From positions 1 to 64,000 of the forward strand of contig SVEH01000012.1 of the NCBI GenBank assembly GCA_015057455.1: a DNA stretch of 64,000 nucleotides. The letters run 5' to 3'. Positions 48,590 to 57,056 of this stretch are shown piece after piece; within the stretch, counting starts at the first letter, position 1, and each line of letters opens with the position of its first letter. This DNA comes from Lachnospiraceae bacterium. Its GTDB lineage: Bacteria; Bacillota; Clostridia; Lachnospirales; Lachnospiraceae. The position numbers were made by a program, and so were the translations under genes. The notes below the pieces were generated by a model. That model worked only from the letters and a program-made list of their open reading frames with translations. It was not told the DNA's origin and did not search any database.

Positions 48590-49294
48590 TTAATCAAGTA
48601 CTACATGTCCTCTATAGTTATCATTAACTACATAATATACTGTATTATCTTCAACTTTAACATATGTCTCCATAGTCTTAATTGAAGTTTTCTTATTACC
48701 TGCTTGTACATAGTTCTCAACACATCTATCAAGAATATGTTGTTGTGATAATTCCTTACCAGCATATTGTACATGTAATGAAATAGTAATCTCTTCTGCT
48801 TTCTTAGTTGTTGTTTTCTTAGCTGCTGTAGTTTTTGTTGTAGTTACCTTTGTTGTCTTTGCAGCTGTCTTTGTTGTAGTTGCTTTTGTTGCAGCCTTTG
48901 TTGTTTTTGCTGCTGTAGTCTTAGTTGTAGCAGCTTTTGTTGTAGTTGTCTTAGTTGCTGCTTTTGTTGTTTTTGCTACTGTAGTCTTAGTTGTAGCAGC
49001 TTTTGTTGCAGTTGTCTTAGTTGCTGCTTTTGTTGTTGCAGCCTTTTTAGTCTCTGCTTTCTTTGGTTCTATCTTAATAGCCTCTTTTGTTGCTGTTCCT
49101 TTTTTCAAAATAACTGTCTTCTTTGCTTTTTCATCAATAGTCTTTACATTAGTTACATGAGAAGCTTTCAAATCCGCAGTAGCAACACCGCTAGTTTTTG
49201 ACGCGCTCTTCTTTGTTGAAGTATTAATTATAACTTCAGCTTTCTTAGGTTCTACTTTAGTTATTGCCTTAGTTGTCTTCTTAGTTGTTGCCAT
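48590..49294 (-). CDS. Histone-H1-like Lys/Ala/Thr-rich repeat protein (DUF6465-like C-terminus)
   Basis: 234 residues from the ATG after GGAGG. Residues about 75-165 consist of KAATTKTT/KTTAAK-type repeats with almost no acidic residue, like the tails of bacterial H1-like proteins (AlgP, Hc1). The last 65 residues form a compact domain (SLHVQYAGKELSQQHILD) that I place with DUF6465 of Lachnospiraceae, from memory. The basic repeats suggest nucleic-acid binding; this is inference. It has its own terminator. Confidence 0.78.
   Translation of the reverse strand: MATTKKTTKAITKVEPKKAEVIINTSTKKSASKTSGVATADLKASHVTNVKTIDEKAKKTVILKKGTATKEAIKIEPKKAETKKAATTKAATKTTATKAATTKTTVAKTTKAATKTTTTKAATTKTTAAKTTKAATKATTTKTAAKTTKVTTTKTTAAKKTTTKKAEEITISLHVQYAGKELSQQHILDRCVENYVQAGNKKTSIKTMETYVKVEDNTVYYVVNDNYRGHVVLD
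48820..49060. repeat. In-frame repeats encoding Lys/Ala/Thr tail
   Basis: Imperfect GTTGTTTTAGTTGC-like repeats, with a longer near-duplication of about 60-80 bases (AGTCTTAGTTGTAGCAGCTT near 48917 and 48983). Codons mix GCA/GCT and ACA/ACT between units. Confidence 0.75.
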
Positions 49295-49391
49295 ATTCAA
49301 TCCTCCGTAAAATCAATATTCTCTATAATGCAAATATATCTTCTAGACACATTATATTCACTTTTCATAATACCTTAATTTTCTACAAAAT

Positions 49392-49426
49392 GCAATACAA
49401 TTTACATTTTTTGTAAATTGTATTGC
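49392..49426 (-). terminator. cheV terminator
   Basis: Perfect 15-base inverted repeat GCAATACAATTTACA / TGTAAATTGTATTGC with a five-T loop, followed on the minus strand by ATTTTG. It lies about 90 bases after the cheV stop. Confidence 0.75.
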
Positions 49427-49442
49427 GGTATTTTAATCCTAT

Positions 49443-49485
49443 TTAATTCTTAATTAAATTTTAATTCTTAATTAAATTTTAATTC
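49443..49485. repeat. 18-bp tandem repeat
   Basis: TTAATTCTTAATTAAATT twice in full plus a partial third copy, between cheV and its terminator. AT-rich, no coding sense. Confidence 0.85.
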
Positions 49486-49518
49486 TCGATAGAACTATAG
49501 TTAAAATTCTACTATAAA

Positions 49519-50433
49519 CTAATTATTATCAAACATATCATTTAATTGCTTAATTACCAATTCGATATCCGGTTTACCTTGCATAGCATCTGCTCTTACC
49601 AAAGTATCATCATATAAATTATCATTATCTACTATAGATGAGAATACTATTATTGGTATATTCTTTAACATATTATCATTCTTTAATGTTGCGATAAATT
49701 GTCTTCCATCCATAATAGGCATCTCAATATCAGTTATAATACAATCGAATTCATTAGGTTTACCTTTTTGTTTATATGATGTCAAAATTTCCATTGCTTG
49801 TTTTCCATTAGATGAAAGTTCCACATTCTTATATCCTGATACTTCAAGACACTCTTTTAACTCTCTTAAAATTAATGAAGAATCTTCAACTAAAAGAATT
49901 TTTTGTTTAAATATTTTATCTGTTCTAAACTTTTCAAGATTTTTTGAATTGATTCCTAAATCATCATTAATTTCAGATAAAATCTTCTCTAAATCTAATA
50001 TAATAATTAGTCTCTTATCAATTCTTACAATACCTGTTGCCAAAGAATGTTCATCATCAATTGTATTATCTGGACGATTAATATCTTTCCATTGTACACG
50101 ATGTATTCCCACAACTTCTTCAACGTGGAATGATACTGTTATATTGTTAAATTTAGAAACAATCGCCATATCATGATTACCATAATCATAATTTCTAAGG
50201 CGTAATGCTTTCGCTAAATCAACACTTGTAATAATCATATTTCTTGGCATAAATATACCTTCAATAAATTCATGCGCATTTGGTATAGGAGTAACTGCCT
50301 TATATGGTAAAATTTCCTTTATTTTACTAACATTAATACCATAGCAATTCTTTCCTATTCTAAACTCCAATAACTCGAATTCGTTTATTGCTGTTTCCAT
50401 AACATTACTCTTAGCATTATCTGTTTTAATCAT
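49519..50433 (-). CDS. cheV: Chemotaxis coupling protein CheV (CheW-receiver fusion)
   Basis: 304 residues from the ATG after GGGAGG. A CheW-like domain (about 15-160; FRIGKNCYGINVSKIKEIL, TSVDLAKAL) is followed by a response-regulator receiver domain (about 178-300; LLVEDSSLILRELKE with the acidic pocket, ITDIEMPIMDG with the phospho-Asp). CheV couples chemoreceptors to CheA and adapts by phosphorylation. No other chemotaxis or flagellar gene is in the window, so it is probably an orphan linked to a locus elsewhere. Confidence 0.93.
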   Translation of the reverse strand: MIKTDNAKSNVMETAINEFELLEFRIGKNCYGINVSKIKEILPYKAVTPIPNAHEFIEGIFMPRNMIITSVDLAKALRLRNYDYGNHDMAIVSKFNNITVSFHVEEVVGIHRVQWKDINRPDNTIDDEHSLATGIVRIDKRLIIILDLEKILSEINDDLGINSKNLEKFRTDKIFKQKILLVEDSSLILRELKECLEVSGYKNVELSSNGKQAMEILTSYKQKGKPNEFDCIITDIEMPIMDGRQFIATLKNDNMLKNIPIIVFSSIVDNDNLYDDTLVRADAMQGKPDIELVIKQLNDMFDNN

Positions 50434-50468
50434 GGTAATTCCTCCCAATCATTTATATAATAATTACT

Positions 50469-50831
50469 TTATTCACCATCTACACTATCTGCGTCTATAT
50501 CCATTGTATGCAATGTCCTCTTCTTAACTCTTTGATTTTCAGACTGTTCGTTAATAAAATCCCTTATTGCTTCTCCATTCTTAACATGTGTGATTGTTAA
50601 CGTTTGATCTGTAACATCTCCTGTATAACAAACTATTGTGCTTAATCCACACATTCTTTCTAAAAGACTTCTTACTAACTTAACATCTTGGATTTTGTAC
50701 ATATATGTACTATCTTCTACTAATGTAAAAAATCCTTTCTTTATAGTGATATTCTCTTCATCTATAAGATATTTTGTAAAACTTATTGGTAGTCCAAAAA
50801 ATAATATTCTCTTCTTTTCTACAAACTTCAT
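50469..50831 (-). CDS. Bacterial PH-domain protein
   Basis: 120 residues. LIDEENITIKKGFFTLVEDS and MYKIQDVKLVRSLLERM match the bPH fold (PF03703-type, as in YdbS/YdbT), here without the usual transmembrane helices. The function is unknown. It lies between a lipoprotein gene (13 bases upstream) and cheV. AAGGAGAGAG precedes the ATG. Confidence 0.75.
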   Translation of the reverse strand: MKFVEKKRILFFGLPISFTKYLIDEENITIKKGFFTLVEDSTYMYKIQDVKLVRSLLERMCGLSTIVCYTGDVTDQTLTITHVKNGEAIRDFINEQSENQRVKKRTLHTMDIDADSVDGE

Positions 50832-50843
50832 TGCTCTCTCCTT

Positions 50844-51575
50844 CTAGTCTAAATCAACTGTTGTTTGAATATCTTTAGTAGTTATTTCTATTTTTTTATC
50901 TAACTTAGCATCCTTTTCATCTACACTATAGACTAAAGATGCAGTTATACTTTTATTCTTCTCAATACTAGCTGATAGGAAATTCAAGTCATTATCTATT
51001 GCTGTTTGCAACGGACTATACTCTTTAGCTTCTATATATAACTTACAATTTGAATTATTATATAGAACTTTGGCTTTCTTATCACCTTTATTAGTTATCT
51101 TAAAATCAACTTTAACTAATTTCTTTCCTTTTTCAGCCTCTAAATAATAAGCTCCTTTAGATAAATCGTCAACAACCTTTGTTTTCATTACCTCTACTTT
51201 TATTTTTTCATTAAAACCTAAAGCAGACCCTATACTTACTTCCTCTTTTGTCTCTTCTTCACTGTCTTGTGTATTAGAATCTCCTTCAGTTTCATTATCT
51301 TGTTGTTCTTTTTCTTGTTCCTCTTTCTCTTGTTCCTGTTCTTCCTCTTTATCCTCATCTTTACTTAAACTAGTTTCGTCTATTTCTTCTCTAATAAAAG
51401 GATTACCAGAAACATCTACTAATTTATACTCGTAACCTTTCGAGTGTCTTAGTACTATTTGTGCCGTATAATCAGCCACTACATTTTGCTCTCGCTGCGA
51501 TAAATTATTATCGCCAGTACACCCTGTAAGCATTAATATACATACACTTATGCATATAGCTAACCACTTTCTCAC
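50844..51575 (-). CDS. Lipoprotein with acidic Glu/Gln-rich linker and DUF4352-like domain
   Basis: 243 residues. A lipoprotein signal peptide ends in LTGC (Cys19), so it should be lipid-anchored. A Glu/Gln/Lys linker (about 75-115, KEEEQEQEKEEQEKEQQ) is followed by a beta-sandwich region (about 120-243; VKVDFKITNKGDKKAKVLY) similar to DUF4352-type Ig-like domains. Start is GTG at 51575 after AGGGG. Its promoter at 51614-51642 sits at the end of the histidine kinase gene. It probably heads a unit with the PH-domain protein and cheV. Confidence 0.8.
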   Translation of the reverse strand: MRKWLAICISVCILMLTGCTGDNNLSQREQNVVADYTAQIVLRHSKGYEYKLVDVSGNPFIREEIDETSLSKDEDKEEEQEQEKEEQEKEQQDNETEGDSNTQDSEEETKEEVSIGSALGFNEKIKVEVMKTKVVDDLSKGAYYLEAEKGKKLVKVDFKITNKGDKKAKVLYNNSNCKLYIEAKEYSPLQTAIDNDLNFLSASIEKNKSITASLVYSVDEKDAKLDKKIEITTKDIQTTVDLD

Positions 51576-51613
51576 CTTATCAACCCCTAAGATTATTATT
51601 CCTCTTATAATCT

Positions 51614-51642
51614 ATTTTACCAAATTTTGACATTTTTTTCAA
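51614..51642 (-). promoter_or_regulatory. Promoter of lipoprotein gene
   Basis: Minus strand TTGAAA, 17-base spacer, TAAAAT. Identical to the polysaccharide operon promoter at 15321-15349 in 27 of 29 bases. Confidence 0.65.
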
Positions 51643-51648
51643 TATAGA

Positions 51649-53337
51649 TTATCCAACTTTACAATCAAGTTCAAACCAGAACTCCACTCCACCATCTACA
51701 TTATTAGCTCCACATTTTCTATCATGTTTTTCCATAATTGCCCTTACGATAGAAAGTCCTACTCCACTTCCACCATATTCTCTAGTACGAGCCTTATCAA
51801 CTTTGTAGAATTTATCCCATATTCTATCTATATCTTCATCTGGTATATGACTGCCTGAATTAAATACACTCACTCTAGCTATATCATCATTAACTTTCAC
51901 TTCTATTTTAACTTTTTTCTCTTCGTTAACATGATTTAATGCATTACTAATGTAGTTTGTTACTACCTCTTCTATCATATATTGGTCAGCCCATACATAT
52001 AGTTTTTTCTTTCTTGCAAATGTAACATTAATCTCTTTTTGTTTAAATAAAATATCTGTGGATGATATTATTCCTCTTATCATCTCCACTATATCAAATC
52101 TCACTATATCGGCTGATGTTTGTCCAAATTCTATTTGATTTAAATCAAGTAATTTCTTTACTATATTATTCATCTTCTTAGCTTCGTCTTCAATTACTTC
52201 ACAATAGAACTTTCTTGACTCTAAATCATCATCATTAATATTCTCACTTAGTCCCTCTGCATATCCTTGTATAAGAGCAATTGGTGTTTTTAATTCATGC
52301 GAAACATTAGATAAAAATTCTCTTCTCATCTCATCAATTTCTTCTTTTTGTTTTATATCTCTCTTTAATTCATTATTGGCATTCTTTAATTCTGTTATAG
52401 TTTTCTCTAATTTCTTAGATAATGAATTAATACTTTCTCCTAATACTCCAATTTCATCTTCTGATACAACATTATACTTCTCATCAAAATCTAAATTAGC
52501 CATTTTTCTAGCAATACGAGAAACCTCTAATACGGGTCTTGTTACGCTATTGCTAATAAAATAAAGTATTATACTTGCTATTGCGCCTACTAGTAATCCA
52601 ATAGTTGCTAGAAATCTATTAGAAATTCTTGCGCTTTCTTCCATTACTTCAAAGTTTATATTTAAGTTAACGGATATCCCTGACTCTAACATACCTATTA
52701 ATTCTAGATTTTGAAACTTCAACCTATTATCATAACTTTTATAAATTATATAACTCTCTGTTTGTTTTATAATATTCTTCCTTTTTAAATCATCTGACCT
52801 TATAATTTTATCTTTAAAATGCTCCCTTTCTCTTAAAGAATTATTTGTTGGATAATAAATCTCGTAAAAGAATTCATTACCAACTTCATATTTTTTATAT
52901 AAGGTTACAGTTAATCCTAACTTAGACATAGCTCTTTCTAAGTCTGTAAATAAGCTATCCATCTCATTGTTTTCAATATCATCACTATATTGTGTCACAA
53001 CCTCTTCAGTAAATTTTTCATCAATAAACTTATATGCTTCTTCGACTGCTTGAAGTTTTGACTTTTCATAAACACCTTGCAAAAATAGTTTATTAATTAC
53101 CCAACATAAAATAATAATACAAACTACAGACGCTATCATTATAAGAGATAATCTAAGCCTTAAAGACTTTTTAAGATTAATCTTTATTCCTTTTACATCC
53201 TTATACTTTGTATTTCCTTTATCATTATATTTACTATTACTATTTAAATTATTTTTTTTATCACTATATTTATTATCGCTATTGCTATTTAAATTATTTT
53301 CTTTATCACTACTATTATTGTCTACTTTCTCTCTCAT
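51649..53337 (-). CDS. Sensor histidine kinase
   Basis: 562 residues. An unusual Asn/Ser/Lys/Asp-rich N-terminal segment (about 1-50, units of NNLNSNS) precedes transmembrane helix 1 (about 62-85). An extracytoplasmic sensor domain of about 150 residues, helix 2 (about 240-260), a HAMP domain and the kinase core follow. FLSNVSHELKTPIALIQGYA carries the phospho-His; the ATP domain has NYISNALNHVNE (N box) and GSGVGLSIVRAIMEKH (G2 box). It is encoded 15 bases after the OmpR-type regulator and forms a two-component system with it. The signal is unknown. Confidence 0.94.
   Translation of the reverse strand: MREKVDNNSSDKENNLNSNSDNKYSDKKNNLNSNSKYNDKGNTKYKDVKGIKINLKKSLRLRLSLIMIASVVCIIILCWVINKLFLQGVYEKSKLQAVEEAYKFIDEKFTEEVVTQYSDDIENNEMDSLFTDLERAMSKLGLTVTLYKKYEVGNEFFYEIYYPTNNSLREREHFKDKIIRSDDLKRKNIIKQTESYIIYKSYDNRLKFQNLELIGMLESGISVNLNINFEVMEESARISNRFLATIGLLVGAIASIILYFISNSVTRPVLEVSRIARKMANLDFDEKYNVVSEDEIGVLGESINSLSKKLEKTITELKNANNELKRDIKQKEEIDEMRREFLSNVSHELKTPIALIQGYAEGLSENINDDDLESRKFYCEVIEDEAKKMNNIVKKLLDLNQIEFGQTSADIVRFDIVEMIRGIISSTDILFKQKEINVTFARKKKLYVWADQYMIEEVVTNYISNALNHVNEEKKVKIEVKVNDDIARVSVFNSGSHIPDEDIDRIWDKFYKVDKARTREYGGSGVGLSIVRAIMEKHDRKCGANNVDGGVEFWFELDCKVG
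53205..53330. repeat. Repeats encoding Asn/Ser-rich N-terminus of kinase
   Basis: The stretch TATTTAAATTATTTT recurs within TTATCACTATA contexts, giving two to three imperfect in-frame copies of about 36 bases (NNLNSNS with KY/DK units). Confidence 0.7.
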
Positions 53338-53352
53338 CTTCTCTTGCCCATT

Positions 53353-54024
53353 CTAATTCACATCAAATTTGTATCCCATTCCCCATATAGTTTTTATATA
53401 CTCTCCATGTTCTCCTAATTTACTTCTTAACTTTTTAACATGGGTATCGATTGTTCTTGCATCTCCAAAATAATCATAATTCCACACATTATTAAGTATT
53501 TTTTCCCTTGATAAAGCAACACCTTTATTCATAACAAAAAATGTTAGTAACTCAAATTCTTTATAACTTAATTCTATTGCTTTACCATTAATTGTTACCT
53601 TATGACCAGTTTTATCAAGAACAATATCTCCTGCTTCTATTTTTTCTTCTAAAACAGTACTTCTTCTAAGAATAGCTTCCACTCTTGCGACTAAAATTTT
53701 AGGGCTAAATGGTTTTGATATATATTCATCTACACCATATTGAAACCCTGATAACTCACTTTTTTCATCAGCCTTAGCTGTAAGCATAATAATAGGAACT
53801 TGAGAATACATTCTTATCTCTTTGCACACCTCAAATCCATTCATTTTCGGCATCATTACATCTAATATAATAAGACCTATATCTTTATTTTCGAAGAACA
53901 TATCAACAGCTTCTTCTCCATTTTGCGCTTCTATTACCTCATAATCATGTTTTTCAAGAAAATCTCTGACTAATTTCCTCATTCTTGCTTCATCATCAAC
54001 TACTAATATTTTAATTTTGTCCAC
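53353..54024 (-). CDS. OmpR/PhoB-family response regulator
   Basis: 223 residues. Receiver domain: VVDDEARMRKLVRDFL, phospho-Asp in LIILDVMMPKMNG, switch Lys in ISKPFSPKILVARVEAILRR. C-terminal winged helix: LSYKEFELLTFF and RTIDTHVKKLRSKLG. GTG start after GGGAGG. It regulates genes with the histidine kinase encoded directly downstream; targets unknown, possibly the lipoprotein or polysaccharide promoter. Confidence 0.96.
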   Translation of the reverse strand: MDKIKILVVDDEARMRKLVRDFLEKHDYEVIEAQNGEEAVDMFFENKDIGLIILDVMMPKMNGFEVCKEIRMYSQVPIIMLTAKADEKSELSGFQYGVDEYISKPFSPKILVARVEAILRRSTVLEEKIEAGDIVLDKTGHKVTINGKAIELSYKEFELLTFFVMNKGVALSREKILNNVWNYDYFGDARTIDTHVKKLRSKLGEHGEYIKTIWGMGYKFDVN

Positions 54025-54081
54025 AACTTTACCTCCCTATATCCGTTTAATAATCATTTAATTCTAGCAAAAAATTGTGGT

Positions 54082-54681
54082 TTATTTGTGTATTTCTTCT
54101 AAATGTTTTAATTCTTCTTCTTTTTGTTTTATTGCTTGCTCTCTTTCTGTTAGTTCCTTTTCCCATTGTGCATATTCGTCTATTACAGCCTCTTTTGCAC
54201 TAGCATAATTACTTGCATTATTTTTATTAACTCCAAACCAAAACAGTGTGACAACTAATACACACAAAACAACTATTGTAACTCTCATTGTACTCATTGT
54301 ATTTTTATATTTACCTATTTTAAGTTTAAATGTTTTTTCCATTTGTTTCTTTGTTCTATCAAATTGAGCATAAGAATATCCAGATGCAGAATGTAATTTT
54401 TGAACAGTAAAACCTTCTATTGGTAACATTTCCTCCTCTGTTGCGATACCCTGTCTTAAAATATAACCGTACAATTCTTTCAAATATGACATTCCAACAA
54501 CTGTTTTAAATTTATCAGATTGATTAAGTTTGTTATAAATTTCTAACATAACTTCTTTATTTCTGCAATTATGACCTATCTGTTCCATAATGAACAGATA
54601 TCTTTCTTCATCTTTTTTAGCTAGCATATAATCATGTTCATTTTCAAAATAGAAGCCATGCACAACCCACCTATGCTCCAT
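54082..54681 (-). CDS. Tail-anchored-like membrane protein with C-terminal coiled coil
   Basis: 199 residues. The N-terminal about 130 residues are soluble and rich in aromatic and charged residues (HRWVVHGFYFENEHDYML); one transmembrane helix lies at about 131-150; a coiled coil rich in Glu/Lys/Gln follows (about 160-199). I do not recognise the family. It is 57 bases upstream of the response regulator on the same strand, and a strong promoter at 54789-54818 may serve all three genes. Confidence 0.65.
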   Translation of the reverse strand: MEHRWVVHGFYFENEHDYMLAKKDEERYLFIMEQIGHNCRNKEVMLEIYNKLNQSDKFKTVVGMSYLKELYGYILRQGIATEEEMLPIEGFTVQKLHSASGYSYAQFDRTKKQMEKTFKLKIGKYKNTMSTMRVTIVVLCVLVVTLFWFGVNKNNASNYASAKEAVIDEYAQWEKELTEREQAIKQKEEELKHLEEIHK

Positions 54682-54788
54682 ATACTCATCTCCTCATTGT
54701 TAATAATGCATTCCCCATCTACATGCTTATTATTAACATATCAGTATAATTTTCACACTAATCCCTAACGCTTTAGTCTCCTTATCTT

Positions 54789-54818
54789 ATTATACTGTTA
54801 AATACATGGTTGTTTCAA
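54789..54818 (-). promoter_or_regulatory. Promoter upstream of tail-anchored-like gene and two-component system
   Basis: Minus strand TTGAAA, 18-base spacer, TATAAT, about 110 bases before the gene starting at 54681. Confidence 0.6.
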
Positions 54819-55000
54819 TAAATTTAGGTCTATTTTCTTACTAATTTTTCCAATTATTAGTATGACTTATTTTCTATATAAATATATTTAATTGATAAAA
54901 AAATATTTTAACAACATCCACTACCTAATAAATGTTATAATTAAATATAGGAAAAATTTATCAATTTTTGGAACTAATATATAATAGTTTTTCTTTCGAT

Positions 55001-55016
55001 AAATACTATAGTATTT
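55001..55016. promoter_or_regulatory. 16-bp perfect palindrome
   Basis: AAATACTATAGTATTT, located after the candidate plus-strand -10 boxes and 91 bases before the unknown gene. Could be an operator; AT-rich DNA also makes chance palindromes more likely. Confidence 0.35.
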
Positions 55017-55106
55017 TTTGCTATTTAGAATAGATTTCTTATTCATGATAGTAATGTATTTATAAACAACAATATTCATTTAGTAGAATAATAGAAATGG
55101 GGTTTT

Positions 55107-55760
55107 ATGATGACACAAAGTTATGTGCAATATTTAAATGTAGGTTTAGGCCTAATAAATAACACAGAGCCAATCTCTGATTGGAACATAGATGACGCCA
55201 TTGAGTCTGCATTAATGCTAGATGATAACACTATGGACGTTCGTATTATTGGTTTTAGATTTTATGATATTGAAACTACTACTAATAACGTAATTCGACG
55301 TAGCGGTATTTATTATCTTCAAGGAGAAATATACACATTCCCTAAAATTGATCAGGAAATCACTGATTTCATTAAAAACGCACATATGGATTTCCCTAGA
55401 GGACAACAAATCATAAAAATCAAAAAACCTTATGTTTTAGTATATCGTTACAATGAAGATGATACAATTGTTAATGTTGAAAGTGTATTATCAAAAATTC
55501 AAGCAAAAAAAGATGAAGAAGAGCTTGCTGCTTTAAAATCTGATATTATTAGATATAAAAACAATCTTCTTCAAGAATTAAAAAATATAAGTGATGCCAT
55601 TGACAACAGCAACTATCACACAATCAATCTAGCTGACATTTCTGAAAATGGAAAAGCATTAAATATCCTAGATGATAACGGTGATTTTAGTAAACATATT
55701 GAATATCTACGCAACACCAGACTTTCAATATTGAATTTAGAAAAGAAACTTAATTCTTAA
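55107..55760 (+). CDS. Unknown cytoplasmic protein
   Basis: 217 residues, no signal peptide or transmembrane helix. The first about 135 residues look like an alpha/beta domain (DVRIIGFRFYDIETTT, SGIYYLQGEIYTFPKI); the rest is helical and probably coiled coil (SKIQAKKDEEELAALKSDII). I do not recognise the family. GGGG stands five bases before ATGATG; either ATG may be used. An intrinsic terminator follows 31 bases after the stop, and the transglutaminase-like gene starts right behind it. Confidence 0.7.
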   Translation: MMTQSYVQYLNVGLGLINNTEPISDWNIDDAIESALMLDDNTMDVRIIGFRFYDIETTTNNVIRRSGIYYLQGEIYTFPKIDQEITDFIKNAHMDFPRGQQIIKIKKPYVLVYRYNEDDTIVNVESVLSKIQAKKDEEELAALKSDIIRYKNNLLQELKNISDAIDNSNYHTINLADISENGKALNILDDNGDFSKHIEYLRNTRLSILNLEKKLNS

Positions 55761-55790
55761 ATGTTATAGCGTTTCTATAAAACACAATAT

Positions 55791-55818
55791 GGCTGGTACA
55801 TACACCAGCCTTTTTTTT
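55791..55818 (+). terminator. Intrinsic terminator directly before transglutaminase ribosome site
   Basis: Stem GGCTGGT / ACCAGCC with loop ACATAC followed by eight T. Only one base separates the T-run from GGAGG (55820-55824) of the next gene. Confidence 0.9.
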
Positions 55819-55831
55819 CGGAGGAATGCAT

Positions 55832-57043
55832 ATGAAATCAAAGATATTTACAATATCATTAATGGGTATCATTATGATTGTAATATGCTATAGTGCTAAT
55901 CACATCACGTCGAAAGCCAATGAATTCACTCCTACAGCTACTAGCATAGAGGCAACAAATAATGTTACCGAAAAAAATGACTCACAATCAGATAAAATTT
56001 CAAACACTTCTAGTATAACTCCAACGCAAACGACAGAAACAGAAAATCCTACAAAAGATACAACAAAACCTTCAGTAGTGCCTACTAAAAAAGCAACAAA
56101 AAAACCTACTATTAAACCTACTAAAAAAACCACTACAGAACCAACACAAAAGGCAACTGCTAAACCTACTATAAAGCCTACTGTAAAGCCTACAAAAGTA
56201 CCTTTACCTAGTGGCCCAGTTAAAATCCCAACTATAGCGTCAGTTTCAGCCCCAGGTGAAGTTGTATATACTTCAAGCGATAACAACGCTGTTATAGATG
56301 CATCCAATATAAACAAAGGTTATATTGCAGTAAAATATAGTGGCGATAACAAAAAAGTTAAAGTTCAAGTTAAACATAATGGGGAAGTTTATAATTATGA
56401 CTTAGCCTCAGATTCTAAATATGATTATTATCCATTACAATTAGGTAATGGTGAATATACAATTAATGTGTTAGAAAATATATCTGGAACAAAATATAGC
56501 ATACTTCATACAGAAACAATAAATGTAAAAATAACTAATCCTAATTCAATATTTTTACAGCCAAATCAATATGTTTGGTTTACACAATCAAGTAATGTAG
56601 TTAAAGTATCTGCTCAGGTGTGCAACGGTAAAAATACTACCTTAAAGAAAATCTCAGCAATTTTTAATTACGTTACCTCTAATATTACATATGATTATGC
56701 TAAAGCCAAAAGTGCACCTGTTGGATATTTACCAAACGTAGATGAAATACTAAAAACAGGAAAGGGAATATGTTTTGACTATGCAGCTGTATTTGCAGCA
56801 ATGTGTAGAGCTCAAGGTATTCCTGCCAAACTGATAACTGGATATGTAGCTCCAAATGGTGTCTACCACGCATGGAATGAAGTCTACACAAAAGAAAAAG
56901 GTTGGATAACAGTTTCATTTTACTTAAAATCATCTGGCTTCAACCTAGTAGATCCAACATTCTACTCCAATATGGATAGCGATAAAGAAGCTGCCAAATT
57001 CATCGGAAACGGAACTAATTATCAAAATTATCATATATATTAA
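55832..57043 (+). CDS. Secreted transglutaminase-like protein with Thr/Pro/Lys repeats
   Basis: 403 residues from the ATG after GGAGG. A signal peptide or anchor (IFTISLMGIIMIVICY) is followed by a Thr/Pro/Lys-rich stretch (about 45-125; KPTIKPTKKTTTEPTQ), as in wall-spanning linkers. An Ig-like middle (about 145-240) and a transglutaminase-like domain (about 255-370) follow. The catalytic triad is visible: GKGICFDYAAVFAAMCR (Cys), YHAWNEVYT (His) and NLVDPTFY (Asp). Family members act as cysteine proteases or crosslinkers at the cell surface. The terminator in front of its ribosome site means it needs read-through or a promoter inside the upstream gene. Confidence 0.9.
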   Translation: MKSKIFTISLMGIIMIVICYSANHITSKANEFTPTATSIEATNNVTEKNDSQSDKISNTSSITPTQTTETENPTKDTTKPSVVPTKKATKKPTIKPTKKTTTEPTQKATAKPTIKPTVKPTKVPLPSGPVKIPTIASVSAPGEVVYTSSDNNAVIDASNINKGYIAVKYSGDNKKVKVQVKHNGEVYNYDLASDSKYDYYPLQLGNGEYTINVLENISGTKYSILHTETINVKITNPNSIFLQPNQYVWFTQSSNVVKVSAQVCNGKNTTLKKISAIFNYVTSNITYDYAKAKSAPVGYLPNVDEILKTGKGICFDYAAVFAAMCRAQGIPAKLITGYVAPNGVYHAWNEVYTKEKGWITVSFYLKSSGFNLVDPTFYSNMDSDKEAAKFIGNGTNYQNYHIY

Positions 57044-57056
57044 GGCTATTTTTTTA

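Larger units (their letters stand above)
54682..55106. other. Divergent intergenic region
   Basis: 425 bases without a gene. For the minus strand: TTGAAA-18-TATAAT at 54789-54818. For the plus strand: an extended -10 TGTTATAAT at 54933-54941 and another TATAAT at 54980-54985. A perfect 16-base palindrome AAATACTATAGTATTT lies at 55001-55016, a possible operator ahead of the unknown plus-strand gene. Confidence 0.55.

Noticed and set aside
55900..56316. Minus-strand Val/Gly-rich 138-codon frame
   Set aside because: Antisense shadow of the Thr/Pro/Lys repeats of the transglutaminase-like protein.
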